The position numbers and the translations under genes were made by a program. 64,000 nt of DNA, from NCBI RefSeq assembly GCF_014205685.1, contig NZ_JACIIU010000007.1, forward strand, positions 62,001 through 126,000, written 5' to 3'. Positions 1-8,363 of the stretch are shown here, in pieces (the first letter of the stretch is position 1; each line of letters begins with the position of its first letter). Source of the stretch: Paenochrobactrum gallinarii (GTDB taxonomy: Bacteria; Pseudomonadota; Alphaproteobacteria; Rhizobiales; Rhizobiaceae). The notes under the pieces are model-generated. The model did not search any database. It saw nothing but the letters and a program-made list of their open reading frames with translations, and was not told the origin of the DNA.

Positions 1-1
1 C

Positions 2-1243
2 CATGTGCCTTGTGTGCCGGTTCTGGCAACCGACGGGCTTTACATCCTCTATACATCAGGCACCACCGGTGAACCAAAAGGTGTGGTGCGTGATCACGGC
101 GGCCATATGGTGGCGCTCACATGGTCTGTTGGTGCGGTTTACAGCATCAAACCGGGCGATGTTTTTTGGGTGGCTTCCGATGTGGGTTGGGTTGTCGGCC
201 ATTCCTATATTATTTACGCCCCGCTTTTCATCGGTGCGACGACTGTCATCTATGAAGGCAAACCAGTTGGCACCCCAGATGCAGGCGCATTCTGGCGGGT
301 GATTTCCGAATATAATGTCCGCATTATGTTCACCGCGCCAACAGCATTACGCGCAATTAAAAAAGAAGATCCGGAAGGCTTACTCGTCAAGAAATATGAT
401 CTTTCCAAGCTGGAATGTATGTTTCTGGCCGGAGAGCGCGCCGACCCGGACACCGTGAAATGGGCAGAAAATATTCTCAATGTGCCGGTGATTGACCATT
501 GGTGGCAAACCGAAACAGGCTGGGCAATCGCTGCCAATCCGTTGGGACTTGGCAAAATGCCAACCAAATACGGCTCGCCAACGGTTGGCATGCCGGGCTA
601 CGACATTCGCGTTGTGGATGATGGCGGCCATGAGGTCAAACGCGGCGAACTCGGCAATGTGCTGATCAAGCTGCCTCTGCCACCCGGTTGTCTGGTCACG
701 CTTTGGAATGCAGAAGAACGCTTCCGCAAATCTTATCTCGATGAGTTCGAAGGCTATTATAAAACCTCCGATGCCGGCTATATGGATGAAGACAACTATG
801 TCTATATCATGAGCCGTACCGACGACATCATCAATGTGGCTGGCCATCGCCTCTCCACCGGCGCGATGGAAGAAATCATCTCCGGCCATCCTGATGTCGC
901 CGAATGCGCGGTCGTTGGTATTGCCGACACATTAAAAGGTCAGGTGCCATGCGGTTTTCTGGTGTTGAAAGCCAATGTCGATCGGCCTGAAAGTGTCATT
1001 GAAGCTGAATGTATTGAACGTGTGCGCAGTGAAATCGGCCCTGTGGCTTCTTTCCGGTTAGCACTTGTTATCAAACGTCTGCCGAAAACCCGCTCAGGCA
1101 AAATCCTGCGCTCCACCATCCAGAAAATTGCTGATGGTGAGCCGTGGAGAATGCCGGGCACCATTGATGATCCGGCAATCCTCGATGAAATCACGGATGC
1201 TTTGCGTGACCGCAAAATCGGCAATGCCTGTCAGGCAGCTTAA
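2..1243 (+). CDS. prpE: Propionyl-CoA synthetase (acyl-CoA synthetase), 3' part only
   Basis: The frame is open from the window edge, so the N-terminal part lies outside; about 413 residues remain. The enzyme activates propionate or a similar short acid to an acyl-CoA through an acyl-adenylate. The AMP-binding signature YTSGTTGEPKG stands near the start, the core motif YKTSDAGYMDED in the middle, and near the C terminus RLPKTRSGKILR, whose last lysine is the catalytic and acetylation-controlled lysine of this superfamily. WWQTETGW is the motif that acetyl- and propionyl-CoA synthetases share. I prefer PrpE over Acs because the region around it reads like PrpE (for example GERADPDT), but an acetoacetyl- or acetyl-CoA synthetase is not excluded. 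An intrinsic terminator follows 12 bases after the stop codon. Confidence 0.85.
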   Translation, partial: HVPCVPVLATDGLYILYTSGTTGEPKGVVRDHGGHMVALTWSVGAVYSIKPGDVFWVASDVGWVVGHSYIIYAPLFIGATTVIYEGKPVGTPDAGAFWRVISEYNVRIMFTAPTALRAIKKEDPEGLLVKKYDLSKLECMFLAGERADPDTVKWAENILNVPVIDHWWQTETGWAIAANPLGLGKMPTKYGSPTVGMPGYDIRVVDDGGHEVKRGELGNVLIKLPLPPGCLVTLWNAEERFRKSYLDEFEGYYKTSDAGYMDEDNYVYIMSRTDDIINVAGHRLSTGAMEEIISGHPDVAECAVVGIADTLKGQVPCGFLVLKANVDRPESVIEAECIERVRSEIGPVASFRLALVIKRLPKTRSGKILRSTIQKIADGEPWRMPGTIDDPAILDEITDALRDRKIGNACQAA

Positions 1244-1255
1244 ATCACCACATAC

Positions 1256-1290
1256 AAAAGCCGCCTGCAATCATGCAAGGCGGCTTTTTA
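1256..1290 (+). terminator. Intrinsic terminator of prpE
   Basis: The arms AAAAGCCGCC and GGCGGCTTTTT, with TGCA/TGCA inside, form a GC-rich hairpin followed by a T-run. It lies between two converging genes and can also serve the DUF1244 gene on the minus strand. Confidence 0.85.
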
Positions 1291-1308
1291 ATAAGCGAAA
1301 ATCAAGCC

Positions 1309-1614
1309 TTAATGATCGTGATTTTTTGCTGCAAAAGCTTGTTTTTGCGCGTCCGTCGCTTCCGTTTGATAGCGTGATTTCCACTCATCAAATGGCATAC
1401 CGTAAATAATTGCGCGCGCGTCGTCTTTGCTCAGACTGATTTCTTTTTCTTCAGCCGCGTCTTTATACCAGTTTGCCAAACAGTTGCGGCAGAAACCGGC
1501 CAAATTCATCATGTCGATATTTTGCACATCTGCATGCTCACGCAAATGCTGAACCAACCGGCGAAACGCTGCCGCCTCCAATTCAACCTGTGTCTGATCA
1601 TCAATTTTCGACAT
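1309..1614 (-). CDS. DUF1244 family protein
   Basis: A small protein of 101 residues with no known function. The family signature is the stretch MNLAGFCRNCLANWY, with two cysteines that might bind metal, followed by an acidic and lysine-rich part and the conserved GMPFDEWK. I start it at the ATG at 1614 because the reading frame upstream overlaps the neighbouring gene and does not look conserved. It lies 10 bases downstream of the N-formylglutamate amidohydrolase gene on the same strand, so the two are probably co-transcribed, and it ends before the terminator shared with prpE. Confidence 0.85.
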   Translation of the reverse strand: MSKIDDQTQVELEAAAFRRLVQHLREHADVQNIDMMNLAGFCRNCLANWYKDAAEEKEISLSKDDARAIIYGMPFDEWKSRYQTEATDAQKQAFAAKNHDH

Positions 1615-1624
1615 TACTGCCCCC

Positions 1625-2410
1625 TCAAACCGGATCGGTACGTGATCCGAAAAACTGAACTTCCTGCATTTCCGGCAGTTGATTAAGTGCCGTAAGCATC
1701 GGCGCCAAACGTGCCGCCCATTGATCTGTGCCTGCATTATCGGCAATCAAATCCTGCCGAACCTCAATCAGAATATGCGGATAGCCTTTAGATGTTGCAT
1801 GTTTAAACATCGCATCATTGCGCAATGCACCATCATAAGGCTCATTGTCACCGGTAATCAGCAAATGCTCAGCACGCAGCATTTCCAATAATGGGCGCAG
1901 TGCCCTGTCATCTTTATCCCAAAGCAGACCGCAATGCCATGGCCGCGCTTTACCGCGCCAGACAGGTGTATAAGAATGAATGGACACAATAAAAGGCGCG
2001 CGCCCGCTTTCTTCCCGCACATCATACACCAAAGCCGAAACCTGATCATGATAAGGACGATAAAACGCGTTAAGCCGCGTTTCGCGTTCCTGTGCATCCA
2101 TCGGATAATTGCCCGGTATCACCGCCCCGTCCGACAATTGCATAATCAGCGTCGGATCATCTTCACCACGGTTCGGATCAATCAACAATCTTGAAAATCC
2201 GCCCAGTACGGCAGGGGCATCAAGCCTTGCCGCCAGTTTGCGCGTCAGCTCTGCAACGCCGATATCATAAGCGATATGGCGGTCAAATTGTGCGGCTTCC
2301 AGCCCCAAACTGCCGTAAGCTTCAGGTAAGGCACGGCTGGCATGATCCGCAGTCAATAAAAGTCCTGATTTTTTATTACCGTCAATCAGTTCAAAGGGTG
2401 CAAAAGACAT
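1625..2410 (-). CDS. N-formylglutamate amidohydrolase family protein
   Basis: 261 residues. The family hydrolyses N-formylglutamate or related N-formyl amino acids and is zinc dependent; it belongs to the last step of one histidine degradation route (HutG) but many members stand alone. Visible conserved parts are LLTADHASRALP near residue 20, DIGVAELT near 50, FSRLLIDPNRGEDDPT near 72 and VSIHSYTPVW near 143, with the His and Asp/Glu residues expected for metal binding. No other hut genes are nearby, so a role in histidine breakdown is not shown by context. Followed closely by the DUF1244 gene. Confidence 0.85.
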   Translation of the reverse strand: MSFAPFELIDGNKKSGLLLTADHASRALPEAYGSLGLEAAQFDRHIAYDIGVAELTRKLAARLDAPAVLGGFSRLLIDPNRGEDDPTLIMQLSDGAVIPGNYPMDAQERETRLNAFYRPYHDQVSALVYDVREESGRAPFIVSIHSYTPVWRGKARPWHCGLLWDKDDRALRPLLEMLRAEHLLITGDNEPYDGALRNDAMFKHATSKGYPHILIEVRQDLIADNAGTDQWAARLAPMLTALNQLPEMQEVQFFGSRTDPV

Positions 2411-2509
2411 AAAAATTCCGGCCTTCTTTTATCCAATTTTATTTTGATCATACAGATAGTTGAAAAATTGTCTTGTTATGACCGCTCAGCTCGCATAAAA
2501 GTTGAATCT

Positions 2510-2517
2510 AATCGATT
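2510..2517. promoter_or_regulatory. AATCGATT palindrome, candidate operator of DUF1036-pyk
   Basis: A perfect 8-base palindrome with central CG, 171 bases before the DUF1036 start. The same octamer occurs upstream of fba and tkt in this window. LacI-family regulators of carbon metabolism bind palindromes with a central CG, so an operator role is inferred. Confidence 0.4.
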
Positions 2518-2687
2518 TATGCTGTGACATGGCTATGATATGAACGCAATGACCTGTTTACTAAGCGCTATTAAGTCTTTGGTTGTGCACGTTGACATCC
2601 CATGCGAAACTGCCGAAAAGAGAGCATCAAAAGATGAATTTTCCAAGCGTAGCAACCAGTCAATTGCGCGCTGAAAGGTTTCGTTGA

Positions 2688-3149
2688 ATGCGACTTTCAC
2701 ACTTTTTAGCTTTATTTGCAGGTACCGGCCTTATGGCAACGGCGCTGATGGGCGTAGAAGCGCGCGCTGATTTCCGCGTTTGTAATGCCACACAAAATCT
2801 GGTCGGCGTTTCTATCGGCTATCGTGCAAAAAGCGGCTGGGTCACAGAGGGCTGGTGGCACGTCAATGCGTCCAGTTGCAAAACATTGATCGAAGGACCT
2901 TTGTCATCAAGATATTACTATCTTTATGCAGAAGATGCTGAAGGTGGTGGTCGCTGGGATGGCAAAGTAAATATGTGCGTGGCCGAAAAAGAATTTCGGA
3001 TCAACGGCGTGGAAGAATGTCTCTCACGCGGGTTCCAGCGCGCAGGTTTTCAGGAATATGATACAGGCGAACAATCGAGCTGGATGGTCCAGCTGACTGA
3101 TGAGGCACCGCCTGAAACTCCTACAGTAACAGGAACATCCAATCCATGA
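2688..3149 (+). CDS. DUF1036 family secreted protein
   Basis: 153 residues with an N-terminal signal peptide (hydrophobic stretch ending near VEARA at residue 27), so it is probably periplasmic. The mature part begins DFRVCNAT and contains GYRAKSGWVTEGWW, typical of DUF1036, with several cysteines that could form disulphides. Function unknown. Its stop codon overlaps the start codon of pyk (ATGA at 3146-3149), which ties the two in one transcript; this pairing is, as far as I recall, common in Rhizobiales. A weak Shine-Dalgarno AAAGG lies before the ATG. The spacer in front carries an AATCGATT site at 2510. Confidence 0.85.
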   Translation: MRLSHFLALFAGTGLMATALMGVEARADFRVCNATQNLVGVSIGYRAKSGWVTEGWWHVNASSCKTLIEGPLSSRYYYLYAEDAEGGGRWDGKVNMCVAEKEFRINGVEECLSRGFQRAGFQEYDTGEQSSWMVQLTDEAPPETPTVTGTSNP

Positions 3150-4582
3150 AGCGTAATCGTAAGGTCAAGATTCTCGCAACGCTTGGCCCGGCATCTTCGG
3201 AAGAAGCAACCATCGCTCAGCTTTTTGAAGCCGGAGCCGACGTCTTTCGTATTAATATGAGCCATGCCAGTCATGACCTCATGCGCACATTGGTAAAACG
3301 TATTCGTAATGTTGAGAAGCAGGTCGGTCGCCCGATCGGTATTCTCGCTGATTTGCAGGGGCCAAAGCTCCGCGTCGGCAAATTTCTCGAAGGTAAAGTC
3401 GAGCTCGAAGCCGGACAGACCTTCACCCTGGACAATCAGGAAACACCAGGCGACAACACCCGCGTCTTCCTGCCGCATCCTGAAATTCTTGAAGCCGTAA
3501 AGCCGGGTCATCGTCTGCTGATTGATGATGGCAAGTTGCATCTGGTTGCTGAAAAGTGCAATGGCACCTCCATCCAGTGTAAAGTTATTTCCGGCACCAA
3601 TATTTCTGACCGCAAAGGCGTGAGCCTGCCGGATACCACTTTGGGTGTCGGCGCTCTGACCGAAAAAGATCGCAGCGATCTTGATGCCGTTCTGAAAGAA
3701 GAAATTGACTGGGTCGCCCTCTCCTTCATTCAGCGTCCGGAAGATCTGGCAGAAGTACGCAAAATCGCACGCGGCCGTGTTGGCCTGATGTCGAAGATTG
3801 AAAAGCCGCAGGCTGTAACGCGTCTTGATGAAATCATCGAAATGTCTGACGCTTTGATGGTAGCGCGCGGCGATCTCGGCGTGGAAATGCCGCTCGAAAG
3901 CGTACCTGGCATTCAAAAGCAGATCACCCGTAAAGCACGCCGCGCCGGTAAGCCGGTTGTGGTTGCCACACAGATGCTGGAATCAATGATTACCGCTCCT
4001 GTGCCAACACGTGCGGAAGTTTCTGACGTGGCGACTGCCGTGTTTGAAGGTGCAGATGCAATCATGCTCTCGGCAGAATCAGCATCCGGTGCCTATCCGG
4101 TTGATGCTGTTGCCACCATGAACCGCATTGCTGAACAAGTTGAACAGGATCCGACCTATCCGGCCATCATCGACGCACAGCGCGCTTTGCCTGAGCCAAC
4201 CGGCGCAGACGCAATCTCGCTGGCAGCACGTCAGATTGCCGAAACACTCAATCTGTCGGCTATCGTCACCTATACCGCATCCGGCACCACCGGCTTACGT
4301 GCAGCACGTGAACGCCCGCGCAACAGAATCATCTCCGTTTCGCCGGTTGTTGAAACCGCACGTCGCCTGTCGCTCGTCTGGGGTCTGCACTGCGTGGTCA
4401 CAGAAGATGCCAAAGATCTCGATGATATGGTCAACCGCGCCTGTGGCATCACCTATCGCGAAAACTTTGGTAAAGGTGGTGATCGCATCATCATCACCGC
4501 CGGTGTTCCGCTTGGCACACCCGGTTCCACCAATATGCTGCGCATTGCCTATATCGGCACAGATGGCAGCAGCGGCGCATAA
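3146..4582 (+). CDS. pyk: Pyruvate kinase
   Basis: 478 residues, full length. It transfers phosphate from phosphoenolpyruvate to ADP at the end of glycolysis, in the cytosol. Landmarks in order: KILATLGPAS at the N terminus, FRINMSHAS near residue 35, the B domain from about 70 to 160, the active-site region MSKIEKPQAV and ALMVARGDLGVEMP near 215-245, the pyruvate kinase family stretch around MLESMI and VFEGADAIMLSAESASG near 275-310, and the C-terminal domain. It starts inside the last codons of the DUF1036 gene and is followed by a strong terminator. The candidate operator at 2510 would act on this two-gene unit. Confidence 0.97.
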   Translation: MKRNRKVKILATLGPASSEEATIAQLFEAGADVFRINMSHASHDLMRTLVKRIRNVEKQVGRPIGILADLQGPKLRVGKFLEGKVELEAGQTFTLDNQETPGDNTRVFLPHPEILEAVKPGHRLLIDDGKLHLVAEKCNGTSIQCKVISGTNISDRKGVSLPDTTLGVGALTEKDRSDLDAVLKEEIDWVALSFIQRPEDLAEVRKIARGRVGLMSKIEKPQAVTRLDEIIEMSDALMVARGDLGVEMPLESVPGIQKQITRKARRAGKPVVVATQMLESMITAPVPTRAEVSDVATAVFEGADAIMLSAESASGAYPVDAVATMNRIAEQVEQDPTYPAIIDAQRALPEPTGADAISLAARQIAETLNLSAIVTYTASGTTGLRAARERPRNRIISVSPVVETARRLSLVWGLHCVVTEDAKDLDDMVNRACGITYRENFGKGGDRIIITAGVPLGTPGSTNMLRIAYIGTDGSSGA

Positions 4583-4601
4583 TCAAGGCGCACAAATATA
4601 T

Positions 4602-4633
4602 AAAAAAAGCGGCATCAAAAGTGCCGCTTTTTT
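4602..4633 (+). terminator. Bidirectional intrinsic terminator, pyk / TPR gene
   Basis: The arms AAAAAAGCGGCA and TGCCGCTTTTTT pair with a short loop; the A-run before and the T-run after let it work for pyk on the plus strand and the TPR gene on the minus strand. Confidence 0.88.
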
Positions 4634-4651
4634 ATTGCCTTCAATTTTGTA

Positions 4652-5359
4652 TCAGGTGTGAATATCGCTGAGTTCCTCGCTCAGCGACTGCACCTGCCGC
4701 TGTGCTTCACGCATCATCGGATAAAGCGTCAGAATACGCTCATAAACCTTCAAAGCGCTCGCCTTATGGCCTCGCTCCTGCAAAATGCCCGCAAGGCCGG
4801 TCAGAGCACCAAAATGGCGTGGTTCAAGCTCTAAAGCGCGATTGATGTCATAAATGGCACGGTTATATTCGCTATTCAGCACATGCAAGGCCGCGCGGCG
4901 ATTCCAGCTTTCGGCATTTTCAGGCGCAAGCGCGACCGCCTCATCGAGAAAATCAATCGCCACCGCATATTTCTTCTGGCTCATCGCGTCATAAGACCAG
5001 CCGAGCAGCAGATCGACAGTTGCACTGCCCGACTGCGCCCAGATACCGGAAATCTGCGCAGCAATGCGTCTGGCCTTCACTTCATTGGATGTTTTCAAAA
5101 GCTCAGAAAAAAGCTTATCCAGCCGCTCTTCAGGTGTAAGCTTTACCGCAGCCTCGACAGGCGCCTTGGTTTCAGGCCCGGGCTTTTCTGCTTCAGAGGC
5201 AGCCTCTTGCAGCGTCTGCTGCAATGCCTCAGGCGAAGCTTTATCGGACAAGGGGGGCTCTGGCATCGGCTGCAAGGCATCCTTTGCCCATGCAGAAGGC
5301 ACGAACACCACCCCAAGCGAAAACATACCGGCACAGGCCAGAGCTTGTAACTTATTCAT
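4652..5359 (-). CDS. Tetratricopeptide repeat protein, exported
   Basis: About 235 residues. From the ATG at 5359 the protein begins MNKLQALACAG and has a clean signal peptide ending at SAWA, which is why I prefer this start over the ATG at 5401 that would add 14 residues. After a proline- and acid-rich linker come TPR-like helices between about residues 130 and 225 (AVALAPENAESWNRRAALH, then ALELEPRHFGALTGLA). TPR domains bind other proteins; the partner is unknown. Neither start has a clear Shine-Dalgarno sequence. The gene converges on pyk. Confidence 0.85.
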   Translation of the reverse strand: MNKLQALACAGMFSLGVVFVPSAWAKDALQPMPEPPLSDKASPEALQQTLQEAASEAEKPGPETKAPVEAAVKLTPEERLDKLFSELLKTSNEVKARRIAAQISGIWAQSGSATVDLLLGWSYDAMSQKKYAVAIDFLDEAVALAPENAESWNRRAALHVLNSEYNRAIYDINRALELEPRHFGALTGLAGILQERGHKASALKVYERILTLYPMMREAQRQVQSLSEELSDIHT

Positions 5360-5488
5360 CAAACCGGAATGCGCGTGCGCAGCGTTGCAAAAATTTAGCA
5401 TGAGCTGATTTTAATCATAGAGCCCCGCTGCACAAGTCAAATTTTGTGCCAGCCTGCCTCAAACACAGTCATTAACAAGCATAAAAAA

Positions 5489-5532
5489 AATGAGAGCATT
5501 TTAATCCGTTGTCAGATTAAAATGCTCTCATT
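5489..5532 (-). terminator. Long perfect hairpin terminator downstream of rpmJ
   Basis: An 18-base perfect inverted repeat (5489-5506 with 5515-5532, loop 8). On the minus strand it is followed by a run of T, so it would end the rpmJ transcript, 117 bases after its stop codon. The hairpin sits in the 250-base spacer between the TPR gene and rpmJ. Confidence 0.8.
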
Positions 5533-5648
5533 CTATTTCGATAAGGCTGCCGTAGTTTTCTAAAACGAAAGCTACATTTCAGCGGTCATTCTAATTTGCG
5601 CTCTCCGTTGCCGGAGTGCAGAACCCCGCTTTGCAACGGGGTGCAAAA

Positions 5649-5774
5649 TTAGCCCTGACGTGCTTTAAAACGCGGAGCAGTCTTATTGATGATGTAAACG
5701 CGGCCTTTACGGCGGATAAGCTTGCAGTCGCGATGACGAGCTTTGAGCGCTTTGAGCGAATTCTTGATCTTCAT
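5649..5774 (-). CDS. rpmJ: 50S ribosomal protein L36
   Basis: 41 residues, beginning [18 protein letters not shown] and ending RFKARQG. It belongs to the large ribosomal subunit. Only one cysteine is present, so the C-X2-C-type zinc site of classical L36 is missing; this is the zinc-free (YkgO-like) form usual in alphaproteobacteria. The start is the ATG at 5774; the upstream reading frame is a structured leader, not conserved protein. It is monocistronic by the look of it, between the purK terminator and a strong terminator of its own. Confidence 0.95.
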   Translation of the reverse strand: MKIKNSLKALKARHRDCKLIRRKGRVYIINKTAPRFKARQG

Positions 5775-5794
5775 GTCAATCACCGGTCGGGTTG

Positions 5795-5835
5795 GCCCGT
5801 CACCGGGCATCATAAAAACAGGCGCCCGAGGCGCC
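5795..5835 (-). promoter_or_regulatory. Two hairpins in the rpmJ leader
   Basis: On the minus strand a GGCGCC-TCG-GGCGCC hairpin (5821-5835) is followed by TGTTTTT, and next comes GCCCG-GTGA-CGGGC (5795-5808), about 20 bases before the ATG. The first has the form of an intrinsic terminator. It could be a second terminator for purK or an attenuator for rpmJ. Confidence 0.45.
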
Positions 5836-5967
5836 AATTACTAAACGGACAGACAAGCTATCCATTGGGTTGGCCGAAATACACAAATATCGGCCAAAAT
5901 GTCAACTCCCAAGGGGCAAGAATCCTGAAATCCTTCATAAGAAACTGCCCCTTTTGAGGGAAAAGAC

Positions 5968-5995
5968 AATAAAATCAGCCTTTCTTAGGGCTGAT
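5968..5995 (-). terminator. Terminator overlapping the purK stop codon
   Basis: On the minus strand ATCAGCC pairs with GGCTGAT across an 8-base loop, followed by TTTATTGT. The right arm contains the TGA stop of purK, so the last codons of the gene are also the terminator stem. Confidence 0.6.
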
Positions 5996-7060
5996 ATAGG
6001 TCACATGACCCATTTTGCGGCCAGCGCGAGCCTCTGCTTTTCCATACAAATGCAGCATGGCATGTGGCTCAGCAAGAATCGCTTCCACCTGCAAAACATC
6101 ATCACCAATCAGATTGACCATGCGGCAATCGGAGTGGCGGGTGGTGTCTCCGAGCGGTAATCCGGCAACGGCACGAATATGCTGATCAAACTGTGACACA
6201 GGATTGGCAGCTTCCGTCCAATGGCCGGAATTATGCACACGCGGTGCAAATTCATTGGCAATCAATGTGCCATCAGGCATCACGAAAAATTCCAGCCCCA
6301 GCACACCGACATAATCAAGCGCATGCAGTAATTTTTCCGCTGCAAGCTGAGCGGCGGCGGCGGTCTCAGCACTGATATTGGCCGGAACGGTTGATGTATC
6401 CAGAATGCCGTTCTTGTGCACATTTTCAGCAATGTCGAAAAGTGCCACTTCGCCATTGCGGCTACGCGCTGCAATCACTGAAATCTCGCGCTCAAAAGCC
6501 ATCAGCCCTTCGAGGATAGCCGGTGCATGGCCGATATCTTTAAGGGCTGCATTGATTTTATCTGCGCCACGGCTGTTTTCAGGCGTCAAGCGCACCTGCC
6601 CCTTACCGTCATAACCAAAACGGCGGGTTTTCAAAATGCCCTGACCGCCAAGAGCGGCCAGCGCTGAAACCAGCATATCGGCATCATCTACCAGGCGCCA
6701 GGGCGCGGTGGCGATACCCGATTCGTTTAAGAATTGCTTTTCAGTGAAGCGATCCTGTGAAATTTCCAAAGCGGCAGGCGGCGGATAAACGCCGATTTTT
6801 TCAGCCAGCTCCTGCACGGCCTCAATGGAGACATTTTCAAACTCATAAGTGATAACGTCACAAGCTTCCACCAGCTCGGCCAAAGCTGCCTTATCATCAT
6901 AGGCAGCAACGATCTGACGATTGGCGGTCTGTGCCGCCGGACAATCGGCCTGCGGCTCTAAAATAATAGTGCGGAAGCTTAAACGTGCTGCGGCCATCGC
7001 CAGCATACGGCCAAGCTGACCACCGCCGATAATGCCGATTGTTGATCCTGCTTTCAACAT
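5975..7060 (-). CDS. purK: 5-(carboxyamino)imidazole ribonucleotide synthase
   Basis: 361 residues, the usual length. It uses ATP and bicarbonate to carboxylate AIR to N5-CAIR in purine synthesis. The N terminus carries IGIIGGGQLGRMLAMAAA, the fingerprint of PurK; the ATP-grasp fold follows with GQGILKTRRFGYDGKGQ near residue 145, FEREISVIAAR near 195 and EFAPRVHNSGHWT near 270. The start at 7060 is chosen because that ATG follows the purE stop codon by one base, with MLKAGSTIG as N terminus. It works directly with PurE, encoded upstream in the same operon. The end of the gene doubles as a terminator stem. Confidence 0.96.
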   Translation of the reverse strand: MLKAGSTIGIIGGGQLGRMLAMAAARLSFRTIILEPQADCPAAQTANRQIVAAYDDKAALAELVEACDVITYEFENVSIEAVQELAEKIGVYPPPAALEISQDRFTEKQFLNESGIATAPWRLVDDADMLVSALAALGGQGILKTRRFGYDGKGQVRLTPENSRGADKINAALKDIGHAPAILEGLMAFEREISVIAARSRNGEVALFDIAENVHKNGILDTSTVPANISAETAAAAQLAAEKLLHALDYVGVLGLEFFVMPDGTLIANEFAPRVHNSGHWTEAANPVSQFDQHIRAVAGLPLGDTTRHSDCRMVNLIGDDVLQVEAILAEPHAMLHLYGKAEARAGRKMGHVTYISPKKG

Positions 7061-7061
7061 A

Positions 7062-7562
7062 TCAGGCCTCATCGCTCGGGCGTTCGGCCACACTTGTGCT
7101 CTGGTTTGCACGCCATGTATCAAGGCGGGCTGCCAGTTCTTCATCGTGCAGCGCAAGAACTGCCGCTGCGAGAAGCGCTGCATTAACCGCACCCGCACGG
7201 CCGATCGCCATAGTGCCGACAGGAATACCGGCTGGCATCTGCACGATGGAAAGGAGCGAATCCTGACCCGACAATGCTTTGGACTGAACCGGCACACCAA
7301 AAACCGGCAGTGGTGTCAGCGACGCTGTCATGCCCGGCAGATGGGCTGCGCCACCGGCACCGGCAATAATGACTTTAAAACCTTCAGCCTTGGCGCCTTT
7401 GGCAAATTCCATCATCCGCTCTGGCGTGCGATGTGCCGAGATGATGCGAGCATCGAAACGAATGCCGAGTGCTGCCAGCGTTTCTGCGGCATGGCGCATT
7501 GTTTCCCAGTCGGACTGGCTTCCCATAATGACTGCAACATCGAAGCGCGGAGCTAAGGTCAT
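7062..7562 (-). CDS. purE: N5-carboxyaminoimidazole ribonucleotide mutase
   Basis: 166 residues. It converts N5-CAIR to CAIR, the step after PurK. Motifs: [12 protein letters not shown] at residue 11 (the conserved G-S-X-S-D substrate site), [10 protein letters not shown] near 41 with the catalytic His, and [12 protein letters not shown] near 67, typical of class I PurE. First gene of the purEK pair; purK begins one base after the stop codon. Confidence 0.97.
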   Translation of the reverse strand: MTLAPRFDVAVIMGSQSDWETMRHAAETLAALGIRFDARIISAHRTPERMMEFAKGAKAEGFKVIIAGAGGAAHLPGMTASLTPLPVFGVPVQSKALSGQDSLLSIVQMPAGIPVGTMAIGRAGAVNAALLAAAVLALHDEELAARLDTWRANQSTSVAERPSDEA

Positions 7563-7641
7563 TGGTTTTTCCTATTAAATAATAAAGGTGCCCTTGCCGC
7601 TTGCAACGGTCAGAACACGAGGTCTCGGGACAAGAGGTTTT

Positions 7642-7845
7642 TTAAGCGATAATGTCAGGAATGATCTGGCTTTCCAGTTCCTGCTGTTTATCTTTAAGCG
7701 CCAGCTTTTTCTTTTTCATCCGCTGAATGCGCAACATGTCGCATCCGGTTGCTATCATGGCATTTATCGCGACATCAAAATCTTCATGGTCTTGCTTCAG
7801 CCGTGCCAGTGCCAGTCTGATTTCGGCTTGATTTTGATCGGACAT
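7642..7845 (-). CDS. DUF465 (YdcH-like) small protein
   Basis: 67 residues from the ATG at 7845, beginning MSDQNQAEIRLALARLKQDH. The pattern of a leading helix, an HEDFD-like acidic turn and then RMKKKKLALKDKQQELE fits the DUF465 family, short helical-hairpin proteins of unknown function. The stretch GGGGCAC eight bases before the ATG is a modest ribosome binding site. It is head to head with a second DUF465 gene that starts about 250 bases away. Confidence 0.85.
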   Translation of the reverse strand: MSDQNQAEIRLALARLKQDHEDFDVAINAMIATGCDMLRIQRMKKKKLALKDKQQELESQIIPDIIA

Positions 7846-8094
7846 AGAGTGCCCCGTTTTACAATGCGTTGATATGCAACAGCGTTTAACATTCAAAACT
7901 TCAAAACTACATTTTGAACGCTCAAAAGCTGCATAATGGTTTGCGTCATGCCTTTAGCACAAATATTGCAGTTAGAAAATGCTACAACAATCAATTCGAC
8001 AGATCGCCTCAATCATGTCACACTGTCATTGTCTTGTCATAAAGCTGCCGATCAGCAGCCTGAGACATATGAAGGAAACAACCAAGGAGAATTG

Positions 8095-8277
8095 ATGATG
8101 GCTATCGAGTCCCATCTTGCCACGCTGGAAAAGAAGCACGGTACTCTCGAACAGGAAATTTCCACTGCGATGGCATCACCAGCTATCGATAACCTTCTCT
8201 TAACTGACCTGAAACGAAAAAAACTACAGCTCAAAGAGCAAATTGAAAAAATTAAACAGCAAGTCACACAACACTAA
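8095..8277 (+). CDS. DUF465 (YdcH-like) small protein, second copy
   Basis: 60 residues, MMAIESHLATLEKKHGTLEQ at the N terminus and DLKRKKLQLKEQIEKIK near the end, the typical DUF465 helical hairpin. A strong Shine-Dalgarno AAGGAG lies at 8084-8089; the ATG at 8095 or 8098 can both serve. It is the divergent partner of the DUF465 gene on the minus strand; the two proteins share the KKxLxLK(E/D) pattern but are not close copies. The 3' region folds into a long hairpin and is followed by an intergenic repeat. Confidence 0.85.
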   Translation: MMAIESHLATLEKKHGTLEQEISTAMASPAIDNLLLTDLKRKKLQLKEQIEKIKQQVTQH

Positions 8278-8293
8278 TTATTTTATCAACTAA

Positions 8294-8360
8294 GGAACGT
8301 AAAAAGGCAGAGGGTCAGATGGCAATTTTGACCATCATAATGACCAAAGCCCAACGTTCC
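8294..8360. repeat. Nested inverted repeat after the DUF465 gene
   Basis: GGAACGT at 8294 pairs with ACGTTCC at 8354; inside, GGTCA pairs with TGACC and ATGG with CCAT. The whole stretch can fold as one long interrupted hairpin, directly after the DUF465 stop codon. Confidence 0.5.
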
Positions 8361-8363
8361 CGC

